A program made the position numbers and the translations under genes. The notes below the pieces were generated by a model. The model ran no database searches and was not told the DNA's origin. It saw nothing but the letters and a program-made list of their open reading frames with translations. From contig DWWL01000058.1 of NCBI GenBank assembly GCA_019119775.1, positions 1 through 32,938 of the forward strand: a stretch of 32,938 bases of DNA, in the 5' to 3' direction. The DNA comes from Candidatus Lachnoclostridium pullistercoris. GTDB taxonomy: Bacteria > Bacillota > Clostridia > Lachnospirales > Lachnospiraceae. Below are positions 8,201 to 14,661 of the stretch, piece by piece (position 1 is the first letter of the stretch; each line of letters opens with the position of its first letter).

Positions 8201-8246
8201 AAAAAAGCCGTCCGTTCCTCTCCTCTGAGGTCCGGACGGCATTTTT
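8201..8246. terminator. Bidirectional terminator between PBP and spoVAE
   Basis: The arms GCCGTCCG (8207-8214) and CGGACGGC (8233-8240) form a stem with ATTTTT after it on the plus strand and TTTTTT after it on the minus strand. It serves the convergent penicillin-binding protein gene and the spoVA operon. The 130 bases between the PBP stop and this hairpin contain no convincing gene. Confidence 0.9.
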
Positions 8247-8273
8247 CCTATCCTTCACACAATATAAACCTGC

Positions 8274-8630
8274 TCACTCCTTCATCTTTGGCCTAAAGAT
8301 CAGAGCCGCCAGGTAGGCAAACACCAAGGCGCCGCAGATTCCTCCGGCGGTAGCGGTCAGCCCGCCTTTAAACAGGCCCAGAAGTCCTTCTTCCGCCATC
8401 CCCTTCTCCACTCCCTTCCAGAGTGCATTTCCAAATCCCAGAAGAGGCACGGACGCCCCTGCTCCGGCCCACTCTGCAAACGGCTCGTAGATCCCCATAA
8501 ATCCCAGGATGCCTCCCGCCACCACCAGGCCCACCATGATCCGCCCCGGCATTAGCTTGGTGTTGTCCATCACCGCCTGGGCCGCCAGGCAGATCAGTCC
8601 CCCTGTCACAAACGCTTTCACATAGTCCAT
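8274..8630 (-). CDS. spoVAE: Stage V sporulation protein AE
   Basis: SpoVAE is a small integral membrane component of the SpoVA channel, which moves calcium dipicolinate into the forespore and out at germination. The 118-residue product is almost entirely hydrophobic with three or four membrane segments. It carries the family-typical MDYVKAFVTGGLICL start and the GAGASVPLLGFGNAL segment. The AGGAGG site lies inside the end of spoVAD and the start is only three bases after the spoVAD stop, so translation is probably coupled. It is the last gene of the operon; no spoVAEa or spoVAF homologue follows, unlike Bacillus subtilis. Confidence 0.94.
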   Translation of the reverse strand: MDYVKAFVTGGLICLAAQAVMDNTKLMPGRIMVGLVVAGGILGFMGIYEPFAEWAGAGASVPLLGFGNALWKGVEKGMAEEGLLGLFKGGLTATAGGICGALVFAYLAALIFRPKMKE

Positions 8631-8633
8631 CTC

Positions 8634-9707
8634 TCATTCCTCCTGCCCGTCTGCGTCTCTGTGTTCAATCACCACCCCGTGGGCGATCCCCGGAATGGTC
8701 TGTCCTTCGTTAAAGCTGATCTGGGACAGCAGCGCGCCTGTGGGCACAAAAAGCACCCGTTTCCACTCTCCCGACCGCACCCGGTCCAGGATCATGGCGG
8801 CCAGAGTCACTGCAGAACAGCCGCAGCCGCTCCCGCCCGCGTGGGTGTCCTGGGCCTGACTGTCATAGATCTCTATGCCGCAGTCCATGTGCACCTTAGA
8901 CAGATCGTGTCCGCCGGCCGCCATAAAATCAAGAAGCACTGTCCGGCCCACCTCTCCCAGATCTCCTGTGATGATCCGGTCATAAGCCGTCTCGTCCCTC
9001 TGAAAATCCATGAAATTTCTGGAAATGGTGCTGTAGGCCGCCGGGGCCATGGCCGCCCCCATATTCATGGAATCTTTCGCCCCGATATCCGCAGCTTTCC
9101 CCACAGTCACTCCGGCAATCACCGCCCGGCCCTTCTTTCCGGCTCCGGCAGTGTTTTCCTGCTCCTTTTTCTCCGCCGTCTCCTTCTCTGTCAGCACAAA
9201 GGCTCCGCTTCCCGTCACGGTCCAGGTGGCAGAGTAGGGGCGCTGATTTCCATAGCCCAGGGGAAAACGGAACTGTTTCTCCGCCGTGGCAAAATGGCTG
9301 GACGCTACCGCCATCACCCGCTCTCCGAAGCCGGCCGCCACCGTCATGGCCCCCAGAGTCAGCGCTTCCCCGATGGTGGAGCAGGCTCCGTAAAGGCCGA
9401 AGAGAGGGATCCCCAGGCCGGCCGCGCCGAACGAGGTGGCTGTCAGCTGGCCCAGCAGGTCCCCGGCGAACAGGTAGCGGACTTCCTCCGGCCGGATGCT
9501 CTTTTTTTCTAGGGCAAGGAGGCAGGCCCTCTCCTGCATGGCGCTCTCCGCCTCCTCCCAGGTCTTTTTCCCCATCATGGGATCTTCCGCAATCTGATCA
9601 AAGCAGGGGCCCAGAGGGCCTTCCCCTTCTTTTTTCCCCGCAACGGAGGCATACGCCTCCACCACCGGCGGCCGTTCAAACTCCAGACTGGCTCTTCCTC
9701 TTCTCAT
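8634..9707 (-). CDS. spoVAD: Stage V sporulation protein AD
   Basis: SpoVAD has a thiolase/ketosynthase-like fold and is the dipicolinic-acid-binding soluble component of the SpoVA complex, peripheral to the spore inner membrane. The 357-residue product resembles the family (about 335-340 residues) over its whole length. It has a Gly-rich thiolase-like centre (GLGIPLFGLYGACSTIGEAL) and the C-terminal segment HAGGSGCGCSAVTLA. It is somewhat longer than usual because of a charged Glu/Lys-rich loop after SGAFVLTEKE (about residues 173-195). GAGGAGG precedes the ATG. It lies between spoVAC and spoVAE in conserved order. Confidence 0.96.
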   Translation of the reverse strand: MRRGRASLEFERPPVVEAYASVAGKKEGEGPLGPCFDQIAEDPMMGKKTWEEAESAMQERACLLALEKKSIRPEEVRYLFAGDLLGQLTATSFGAAGLGIPLFGLYGACSTIGEALTLGAMTVAAGFGERVMAVASSHFATAEKQFRFPLGYGNQRPYSATWTVTGSGAFVLTEKETAEKKEQENTAGAGKKGRAVIAGVTVGKAADIGAKDSMNMGAAMAPAAYSTISRNFMDFQRDETAYDRIITGDLGEVGRTVLLDFMAAGGHDLSKVHMDCGIEIYDSQAQDTHAGGSGCGCSAVTLAAMILDRVRSGEWKRVLFVPTGALLSQISFNEGQTIPGIAHGVVIEHRDADGQEE

Positions 9708-9723
9708 GGGTCTATCCTCCTCT

Positions 9724-10179
9724 CTACCATCCCAGATTCCAGATTCCCAGAATATAGGACAAGATCCCCAGAATCCAGGTGCTGAACACTCCGTAAAGGA
9801 TCACCGGCCCGGAGATGGTAAATGCTTTCACTCCGATGCCGAACACCTGTCCTTCCACTTTGTACTCCAGCATGGGAGCCGCCACAGAATTGGCAAAGCC
9901 GGTGATGGGCACCAGTGTTCCCGCCCCGGCAAATTTCGTGATCTTTGAAAACAGGTTCAGGCCGGTGAGCAGAATGCTCAAAGCAATGAGAAACAGCTGA
10001 TTCCAGGCCATAGCCGCCTCCTTCTCCACTCCGAACGCCATCAGGGCATTGATCACAAACTGCCCCAGGACACAGATCAGTCCTCCCACCAGAAACGCCC
10101 ACAGCAGATTGACTCCTTTGCTGTGAACGGGAGTGATCTCCTTTACGTAGCTCTCATACAGTTTTTTGTTGACTTCCAT
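9724..10179 (-). CDS. spoVAC: Stage V sporulation protein AC
   Basis: SpoVAC is the membrane subunit reported in Bacillus to act as a mechanosensitive channel within the SpoVA complex. The 151-residue product has a short hydrophilic N-terminus (VNKKLYESYVKEITPVHSK) and then four hydrophobic segments, including LLWAFLVGGLICVLGQ and the GAGTLVPITGFANSV motif that it shares with SpoVAE. AAAGGAGA precedes the ATG. It sits 24 bases after spoVAB and 16 bases before spoVAD. Confidence 0.95.
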   Translation of the reverse strand: MEVNKKLYESYVKEITPVHSKGVNLLWAFLVGGLICVLGQFVINALMAFGVEKEAAMAWNQLFLIALSILLTGLNLFSKITKFAGAGTLVPITGFANSVAAPMLEYKVEGQVFGIGVKAFTISGPVILYGVFSTWILGILSYILGIWNLGW

Positions 10180-10203
10180 CGTCTCTCCTTTCCCGGCGGC
10201 AGA

Positions 10204-10644
10204 CTATCCGCTCCCGAACCGTTTTACAAAATAAACAAGCGCCCCCGCCGTCTTTCCCAGAGCGATCGCCAGGATCACATAGGGGAGCCCCACCGCCAGT
10301 TTAAGCCTGCGGCTGATGGCCGGAAGGGCTTTTAATGTCTCCGCCAAAGACATCACCAGACAGCCCACAAAGATCCCCACCGCCAGCCCGCAGACGCCAA
10401 GAATCAGCTGGCTGAGTCCCCGCGGTCCAAAGCCTGCGGAAACTTCCGCAAGGTCGCTCACATTTCCCAAAACGCCTCCCACGACCAGGACCGTCTCATA
10501 AAGGCAGATGCGGTTTTTGGTCCCTGTCTTCCCGATCAGTCTGGGAAAAACGCCGATGATCGCCAGAAAGGCAAATACCCCCGCCGCGATCACACCGCCT
10601 GCGGAAAAGCCCATAAGGGCCAGAAGCCCGTTTTTAAGTGACAT
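10204..10644 (-). CDS. spoVAB: Stage V sporulation protein AB
   Basis: SpoVAB is a small membrane protein of the spoVA operon whose exact biochemical role is unknown. From the ATG at 10644 the product is 146 residues with about four to five membrane segments (GFSAGGVIAAGVFAFLAIIG, QLILGVCGLAVGIFVGCLV, LPYVILAIALGKTAGALVYF). The longer frame (from 10704) would lie wholly inside spoVAA. The chosen start overlaps the 3' end of spoVAA by 11 bases, with GGAGTCGGGG upstream, which points to translational coupling. Confidence 0.92.
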   Translation of the reverse strand: MSLKNGLLALMGFSAGGVIAAGVFAFLAIIGVFPRLIGKTGTKNRICLYETVLVVGGVLGNVSDLAEVSAGFGPRGLSQLILGVCGLAVGIFVGCLVMSLAETLKALPAISRRLKLAVGLPYVILAIALGKTAGALVYFVKRFGSG

Positions 10645-11263
10645 CCGTCCCCGACTCCTTCCTGTCCGCATTCTGGATGACCGTTTTGGTGATATTATCC
10701 TCATAGAGCCGCATCTCTACCTCCAGCGGGGTGGGATCTGTGTTGATCTTCCATTTGGAAAAATGGTTGAAAAAGGCGATGATTCCCACCGCCAGCCCCA
10801 GAGAATAGGAAAATTCCAGAATGGTAAAACCGTCGGACGGCAGGCCGGTGACCACATAGTAGATCTCCTCAAATACACTGGTCACATCCACATCGTTGTT
10901 GAAAGTCATGATGGCAAAGGCCGCCCCGAAAAAACAGACCAGGCACACAAACGCCGTTTTCATCCATTCCCAGGCGCGGTTTTTCTGTTTCGGCCTGCGA
11001 TAATCAATGATGTAGTCCGCCTGTCCCATCACATTCACGCTGGCGGACGGGGACACGTCCCGGATCAGGCGGATCAGATCCAGAACGCTCTCCACATAGC
11101 GGAAGTCTTTTTCCTCCCTGATGGTCCGGACCGTCAGCGCATTCAGTCTGGCGGCCAGGCTGGAATCGCTGCACCAGAGTTCTGCCACGTCCTTTAACTG
11201 CACCTTCTTTTTATGAACCTCGGTGATCTCCCGCACGCTCACATACACTTCCGGCTGGCTCAT
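10634..11263 (-). CDS. spoVAA: Stage V sporulation protein AA
   Basis: SpoVAA is a membrane-associated component of the dipicolinic-acid transport operon. The 209-residue product has a soluble N-terminal half (VYVSVREITEVHKKKVQLKDVAELWC) and two predicted membrane segments in the C-terminal half (about residues 104-121 and 149-168), which is the family pattern. Its ATG overlaps the stop codon of an upstream 50-residue ORF (ATGA), so the pair is probably translationally coupled. Confidence 0.93.
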   Translation of the reverse strand: MSQPEVYVSVREITEVHKKKVQLKDVAELWCSDSSLAARLNALTVRTIREEKDFRYVESVLDLIRLIRDVSPSASVNVMGQADYIIDYRRPKQKNRAWEWMKTAFVCLVCFFGAAFAIMTFNNDVDVTSVFEEIYYVVTGLPSDGFTILEFSYSLGLAVGIIAFFNHFSKWKINTDPTPLEVEMRLYEDNITKTVIQNADRKESGTDVT

Positions 11264-11412
11264 GCCCGTCTCACCTCAGCCTCCACAAAAGTGCCTTCCA
11301 TTTCCCCGTCTCCGCCGGAGAAACCGAACAGGCAGTAGCACAGCACTGCCGCTGTCAGGATCAGGCACGCAAATAAAGCGGCGATCCCAGCCTTCTGTCT
11401 CCAGGTTTCCAT
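11260..11412 (-). CDS. Small membrane protein leading the spoVA operon (50 aa)
   Basis: This ORF encodes METWRQKAGIAALFACLILT and onward, 50 residues in all. It has a short basic N-terminus, one hydrophobic helix (about residues 9-30, Cys/Leu-rich) and an acidic C-terminal tail. It begins 24 bases after the -10 of the sigma-G/F-type promoter, has AAAGGA about 11 bases upstream, and its TGA overlaps the spoVAA start by four bases (ATGA). The position and overlap argue for real translation in the forespore. No homologue is recognised. It might be a SpoVA accessory protein or a lipoprotein-like anchor (the LTAAVLC segment resembles but does not clearly match a lipobox). Function is unknown. Confidence 0.65.
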   Translation of the reverse strand: METWRQKAGIAALFACLILTAAVLCYCLFGFSGGDGEMEGTFVEAEVRRA

Positions 11413-11435
11413 ACCTCTCACATCCTTTCTATGAG

Positions 11436-11464
11436 TAGTATGGTTTGGGTTCGCCGCTTTATAC
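11436..11464 (-). promoter_or_regulatory. Sigma-G/sigma-F type promoter of the spoVA operon
   Basis: On the minus strand GTATA (11460-11464) and CATACTA (11436-11442) are spaced by 17 bases. This matches the forespore consensus GHATR and CATnnTA recognised by sigma-G and sigma-F. It lies in the gap between sigF and the spoVA operon, where Bacillus spoVA is also sigma-G controlled. No terminator separates sigF from this promoter, so read-through from spoIIA is possible. Confidence 0.85.
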
Positions 11465-11474
11465 TTCCGTTTTT

Positions 11475-12188
11475 TTACAGTTTTTCCCTCATTCTCCTTA
11501 AAATTCTCTTTTCCAGCCGGGACACCTGGACCTGGGAAATGTCCAGATCCGCCGCGATGGCGCTCTGCGTCTGATTATAAAAATACCGGCGGATAATGAT
11601 CTCCCTCTCCTTCGGCTCCAGCTCTGAAATCAGTTCCCGCAGCACCATGCGGTTTAACAGTTTTTCCTCCGCATTCTCCTTTTCCTCCAGCCGGTCCATC
11701 AGGCACAGCTCCTGGCCGTCATTCTGGCCAAAAGGCCGGTAGAGGGATTCCACCTCCGCCCCGGCCTCTAAAGAGGCGGCCACCTCCTCTCTGCTCACCT
11801 TCAGTTCCCCGGCGATCTCCTCGATGGTTGGCTCCCGCCCCAGCGTTCCGGAAAGGCTTTCCCTGGCCGCCCCCACCTTCATTCCCAGCTCCTTCACCGA
11901 CCGGCTCACCTTGATCATCCCGTCGTCCCGGAGAAAGCGCTTGATCTCCCCGGTGATCATGGGAACCGCGTAGGTGGAGAACCGGACGTCGTAGGAGAGG
12001 TCAAATTTGTCGATGGCCTTCAGCAGTCCGATGCTCCCGATCTGAAACAGATCTTCCGGCTCATAGCCTCTGCCCCCAAACCGCCGGACGATGCTCCAGA
12101 CCAGGCCGACGTTTTCCTCGACCAGCTGATCTCTGGCCGCTTTATCCCCCTCGTGAGCCATTTGAAGCAATCTCATGGTCCCATCCAT
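11475..12188 (-). CDS. sigF: RNA polymerase sporulation sigma factor SigF
   Basis: Sigma-F is the first forespore-specific sigma factor. It is held inactive by SpoIIAB until asymmetric division. The 237-residue product has sigma-70 region 2 (QLVEENVGLVWSIVRRF, then DLFQIGSIGLLKAIDKFD at about 46-63), region 3, and a C-terminal region 4 helix-turn-helix (TQSAIAADLDISQVQVSRLE). Length and motif order match SigF/SigG-type factors. Placement directly after spoIIAB identifies it as SigF rather than SigG. The start ATG lies four bases beyond the spoIIAB stop, with GGAGAG inside spoIIAB. Confidence 0.96.
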   Translation of the reverse strand: MDGTMRLLQMAHEGDKAARDQLVEENVGLVWSIVRRFGGRGYEPEDLFQIGSIGLLKAIDKFDLSYDVRFSTYAVPMITGEIKRFLRDDGMIKVSRSVKELGMKVGAARESLSGTLGREPTIEEIAGELKVSREEVAASLEAGAEVESLYRPFGQNDGQELCLMDRLEEKENAEEKLLNRMVLRELISELEPKEREIIIRRYFYNQTQSAIAADLDISQVQVSRLEKRILRRMREKL

Positions 12189-12192
12189 AGGG

Positions 12193-12624
12193 TCACTCTC
12201 CGGCTCGCTTTTTCATCGTCACCGCCGTGCCCTCTCCCGGCGCGGAGACTACCGTCACCTCGTCCATAAACGCCTCCATAAATGAAAATCCCATGCCGGA
12301 GCGCTCTCCCGACGGATCAGTGGTGAACATGGGCTCCATGGCCTTTTTCACGTCGGCGATCCCCGTTCCCCGGTCCGCGACCTCCACCGTCAGCTCCCGC
12401 CCGCAGATGGACGCCCGGACCGTGATGATCCCCTCCTTTCCCTGGTAGCCATGGATCACCGCGTTCGTCACCGCCTCCGACACCGCCGTCTTCACATCGT
12501 CGATCTCCTCCAGCGTGGGATTTAATCGGCTGAAAAACACCGCCACCACCACTCTGGCAAATTCCTCATTTTCCGAGAGACTGTCCATCTCCAGCCTCAT
12601 TTCCTCTCTCCTGTCCTGCTCCAC
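12193..12624 (-). CDS. spoIIAB: Anti-sigma F factor / serine kinase SpoIIAB
   Basis: SpoIIAB binds and inhibits sigma-F and phosphorylates SpoIIAA. The product carries a GHKL ATPase fold with N box EAVTNAVIHGY, G1 box VADRGTGI and G2 box SGMGFSFMEAF. I chose a GTG start at 12624 because AAGGAGG lies six bases upstream, giving 143 residues. An ATG at 12600 with a weaker AGGAGAG site would give 135 residues and begins exactly at the conserved sequence (MRLEMDSLSENEEFA), so the start is uncertain. It lies between spoIIAA and sigF. Confidence 0.95.
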   Translation of the reverse strand: MEQDRREEMRLEMDSLSENEEFARVVVAVFFSRLNPTLEEIDDVKTAVSEAVTNAVIHGYQGKEGIITVRASICGRELTVEVADRGTGIADVKKAMEPMFTTDPSGERSGMGFSFMEAFMDEVTVVSAPGEGTAVTMKKRAGE

Positions 12625-12638
12625 CTGACGCCTCCTTC

Positions 12639-12980
12639 CTAGCCCGCGATCGCGGCCTCCTTCGTATCGAAATTTTTAATCAGGCGGCAGACGCCGCCCA
12701 TGTTGAGAATCCGCTTCACCTGGGCTCCCGCCCCGCAGATGGCCACCGACCCGCCGCTCCCGGCCATCTGCTTATAGCGGTTTAACAGCACGCCGATGCC
12801 GGAAGAATCCATAAATTCCGTCCTGGAAAAGTCAAAGATCACTTTGTTTATGTAATTTTCCGACAAAAGCAGATCCGTCTCATACCGCAGATTCCTGCAG
12901 TTGTGGTGGTCTAACTCCCTGGGGAGATGGATGATCAGGATCTGCCCCCTGGCCTCGTAGGTAAACGTTTCTTTGGACAT
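12639..12980 (-). CDS. spoIIAA: Anti-anti-sigma factor SpoIIAA
   Basis: SpoIIAA is a STAS-domain protein. In its unphosphorylated form it displaces sigma-F from SpoIIAB in the forespore. From the ATG at 12980 the product is 113 residues, close to the Bacillus protein. The phosphorylation site is in FMDSSGIGVLLNRYK (Ser59/Ser60). A longer in-frame ORF runs back to 13109, but those codons come from a hairpin-rich element and are not family-like, while AAGGAGT precedes the chosen ATG. I could not find a convincing sigma-H promoter in the 230 bases upstream. Confidence 0.95.
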   Translation of the reverse strand: MSKETFTYEARGQILIIHLPRELDHHNCRNLRYETDLLLSENYINKVIFDFSRTEFMDSSGIGVLLNRYKQMAGSGGSVAICGAGAQVKRILNMGGVCRLIKNFDTKEAAIAG

Positions 12981-12999
12981 AGCACAAAACTCCTTCCTG

Positions 13000-13030
13000 A
13001 AAAATTCCGGGGGAAGCTCCTCTTCCCCCT
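13000..13030 (-). terminator. Terminator-like hairpin just upstream of spoIIAA
   Basis: On the minus strand the perfect 8-bp stem GGGGGAAG/CTTCCCCC has a five-base loop and is followed by GGAATTTTTC. It lies 20 bases upstream of the spoIIAA start. It could block read-through from upstream genes into spoIIA or attenuate the operon. Confidence 0.5.
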
Positions 13031-13033
13031 CCT

Positions 13034-13130
13034 TACGCGGCTTCGCGGTCAGCTCGCAGCTTCGCTGCTCCCTGTCCGCTGCCCGGCAAATGTCCGCTCG
13101 TGCAAGCACGGCGGCCGCTTGCCGGGCTTA
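13034..13130. repeat. Hairpin-rich palindromic element upstream of spoIIAA
   Basis: Several nested dyads occur in under 100 bases: CGCG-GCTT-CGCG (13036-13047), GCAGC-TTC-GCTGC (13056-13068), and a long stem CCCGGCAA/TTGCCGGG (about 13082-13126) that encloses CGTGC-AA-GCACG and a CCGC/GCGG pair. The high-GC, multi-hairpin layout looks like a mobile palindromic intergenic element rather than coding sequence. Only one copy is seen in this window. Confidence 0.45.
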
Positions 13131-13136
13131 CCGCGC

Positions 13137-13169
13137 AAAAAAAGACATGATCCCTGCTGGGTCATGTCT
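13137..13169 (-). terminator. Intrinsic terminator after the TPR gene
   Basis: On the minus strand AGACATGA/TCATGTCT form an 8-bp stem with an 11-base loop, followed by seven T residues. It closes the folC, 45-residue ORF and TPR transcript, about 40 bases beyond the TPR gene stop. Confidence 0.88.
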
Positions 13170-13209
13170 CTTTTGTATCCTGCTGTGAAATTTTTCTCTC
13201 TGTCTGATT

Positions 13210-14514
13210 TTAATAGCCTCTCTGCTCTCTGGACATAACTGCGTAATCCGTGTCCGGATAGCTGTCAATGATCTGGCCGAACAGATCGTCCGCTTCGTCT
13301 TCCTGTCCCTGGGCTTTTAAGGACATTGCCTTGTCGTACATCACTCCCGGGTTATCCCCGTTGATGCGCAGGCTGGCATCGTAGTAGGACACTGCTCCCG
13401 CGTAGTCCCCGGAGCCCGCCGCCGCGTCTCCCAGCTCGTCAAGCACCTGCCAGCCGTCCTCCGCCATGTCCGCCTGGATCTCCTCCAGAATGGGCTGGAG
13501 ATTGGGGTCTGTGATCAGAGCCGGATTCATGCCGGCGTAGATCTGCACCGCCGTCCGAAAATCATCCTCCCGGTACGCCTGAAGGATCCTGGCCAGAGAC
13601 GCATACTGGCTGATGGTCCCGCTGCTGTCGCTCACCACCGATTCTAAGGACGCCTCCGCGCTGTCCCGGTCTCCCTCCGCCTGCGTCAGCTGGCTCTCCA
13701 GCTGGTCGATGCGGATGTTGCTCTGGCTCAGCTGCTCGCTGTAGCGGATGATTTCCTGATTGTGGTCACTGTTCAGCCGTTCCTCAATGGAAGGCATCAC
13801 CAGGGTCATAAACGCCGCCACGCCCAGCACCACGCCGATCAGAATATTTAACACCACCTGACCGCCGGTGCTCTCCTTGTAGGTGGGCGGCAGAATGATG
13901 TTGTCGTCCTCCAGCCTGGTGTGGGAAAAAGCGTTGTCCATCCTCTGGCGCTCCACCTCCGCCCGGCCTGTGTTCTCCTTTACAATGGACATGTACCACA
14001 GAGCCTTCTGGTTGCTGCGGTCGATCTGCAGCACCCGGCGCAGAGCCTTCCCGGCCTTTGTGTAATTCTCCTGGGAAATGTATAAGAGCGCCAGGAGCAG
14101 CTGGGCCTTCACATAGTGGTCGTTCTCCTCCACAGCTGCCGCCAGCTGAAGAATAGCCAGGTCGTAAGCGCCTGTCTGGGCGTACCACAGGCCCTGATTG
14201 TACTTTTTCACATTCTGGCTTGCCACCTCCAGCCGCGCCGGCTTCCTCTGGATCTCATCCAGATAGTAGTCGCACCGGTTATCCTCCGGCTGAAGATTTA
14301 AGCTGATCACCCACTGGACGATGGCGTCGGCCACTTCTCCCATCTCATAGTAGATCAGTCCCAGAAGATTTCTGGCGTCCGTCTGAAATTTGTTGAAGCG
14401 GAGACTCTTTTTCAGGCATTCCGCCGCCCCCGACAGATCCCTGATCTGTGCTTTTTCCAGGCCCAGATTGTAATAGCTGTTGGCAATCTGGTGGTTTCTT
14501 CTCACATAATCCAT
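13210..14514 (-). CDS. Membrane-anchored tetratricopeptide repeat protein
   Basis: The 434-residue product starts with about four TPR-like helical repeats (residues 7-180, for example NSYYNLGLEKAQIRDLSGAA and ARNLLGLIYYEMGEVADAI). A single hydrophobic segment follows at about 228-246 (VVLNILIGVVLGVAAFMTLV). Next come a coiled-coil-like stretch rich in Gln, Ser and Glu (about 255-295) and further TPR-like repeats near the C-terminus. The N-terminal part is probably cytoplasmic and the C-terminal part extracytoplasmic. No enzymatic motif is seen, so a scaffolding or protein-protein contact role is likely. It follows a 45-residue ORF and folC on the same strand. The ATG has only a weak GGCGG site, which suggests coupling to the upstream ORF. 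Confidence 0.85.
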   Translation of the reverse strand: MDYVRRNHQIANSYYNLGLEKAQIRDLSGAAECLKKSLRFNKFQTDARNLLGLIYYEMGEVADAIVQWVISLNLQPEDNRCDYYLDEIQRKPARLEVASQNVKKYNQGLWYAQTGAYDLAILQLAAAVEENDHYVKAQLLLALLYISQENYTKAGKALRRVLQIDRSNQKALWYMSIVKENTGRAEVERQRMDNAFSHTRLEDDNIILPPTYKESTGGQVVLNILIGVVLGVAAFMTLVMPSIEERLNSDHNQEIIRYSEQLSQSNIRIDQLESQLTQAEGDRDSAEASLESVVSDSSGTISQYASLARILQAYREDDFRTAVQIYAGMNPALITDPNLQPILEEIQADMAEDGWQVLDELGDAAAGSGDYAGAVSYYDASLRINGDNPGVMYDKAMSLKAQGQEDEADDLFGQIIDSYPDTDYAVMSREQRGY

Positions 14515-14523
14515 AGGTACCGC

Positions 14524-14661
14524 CTATCTCTGCTGCTCTTTCATCAGTTCCATCATCAGATCCGTCATATCTGTCAGATCGCTCTTCACAATGGCGTCCT
14601 CCACCTCTTCCACATCCAGGCTGGGCTTAAAACGCTTGATTTCTTCCTCAAAATCGATCAT
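14524..14661 (-). CDS. Small acidic conserved-looking protein between folC and TPR gene (45 aa)
   Basis: The 45-residue product begins MIDFEEEIKRFKPSLDVEEV and ends TDMTDLMMELMKEQQR. It is acidic and helical-looking, without Cys or membrane segments. A good AGGGAGG site precedes the ATG, and the start overlaps the folC stop by four bases (ATGA). The tight overlap, ribosome binding site and amphipathic composition support a real gene. I do not recognise a named family, and function is unknown. It may form a partner for the TPR protein encoded immediately downstream. Confidence 0.75.
   Translation of the reverse strand: MIDFEEEIKRFKPSLDVEEVEDAIVKSDLTDMTDLMMELMKEQQR

Noticed and set aside
6789..8258. 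489-codon frame antisense to the penicillin-binding protein gene
   Set aside because: It mirrors a strongly supported gene, has low-complexity Gly/Arg/His-rich translation with no family motif, and GC-rich coding sequence commonly leaves such open antisense frames.
8122..8316. 64-codon plus-strand ORF after the PBP gene, with AGGAAG upstream
   Set aside because: It runs straight through the bidirectional terminator and into the 3' end of spoVAE, so most of it cannot be an independent gene. A short remnant cannot be excluded.
12981..13109. N-terminal extension of SpoIIAA
   Set aside because: The codons come from the hairpin-rich element and a terminator-like stem; the family N-terminus and ribosome binding site are at 12980.
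13034..13130. CRISPR array or insertion sequence
   Set aside because: The dyads are not regularly spaced direct repeats, and no transposase or cas gene is present in the window.
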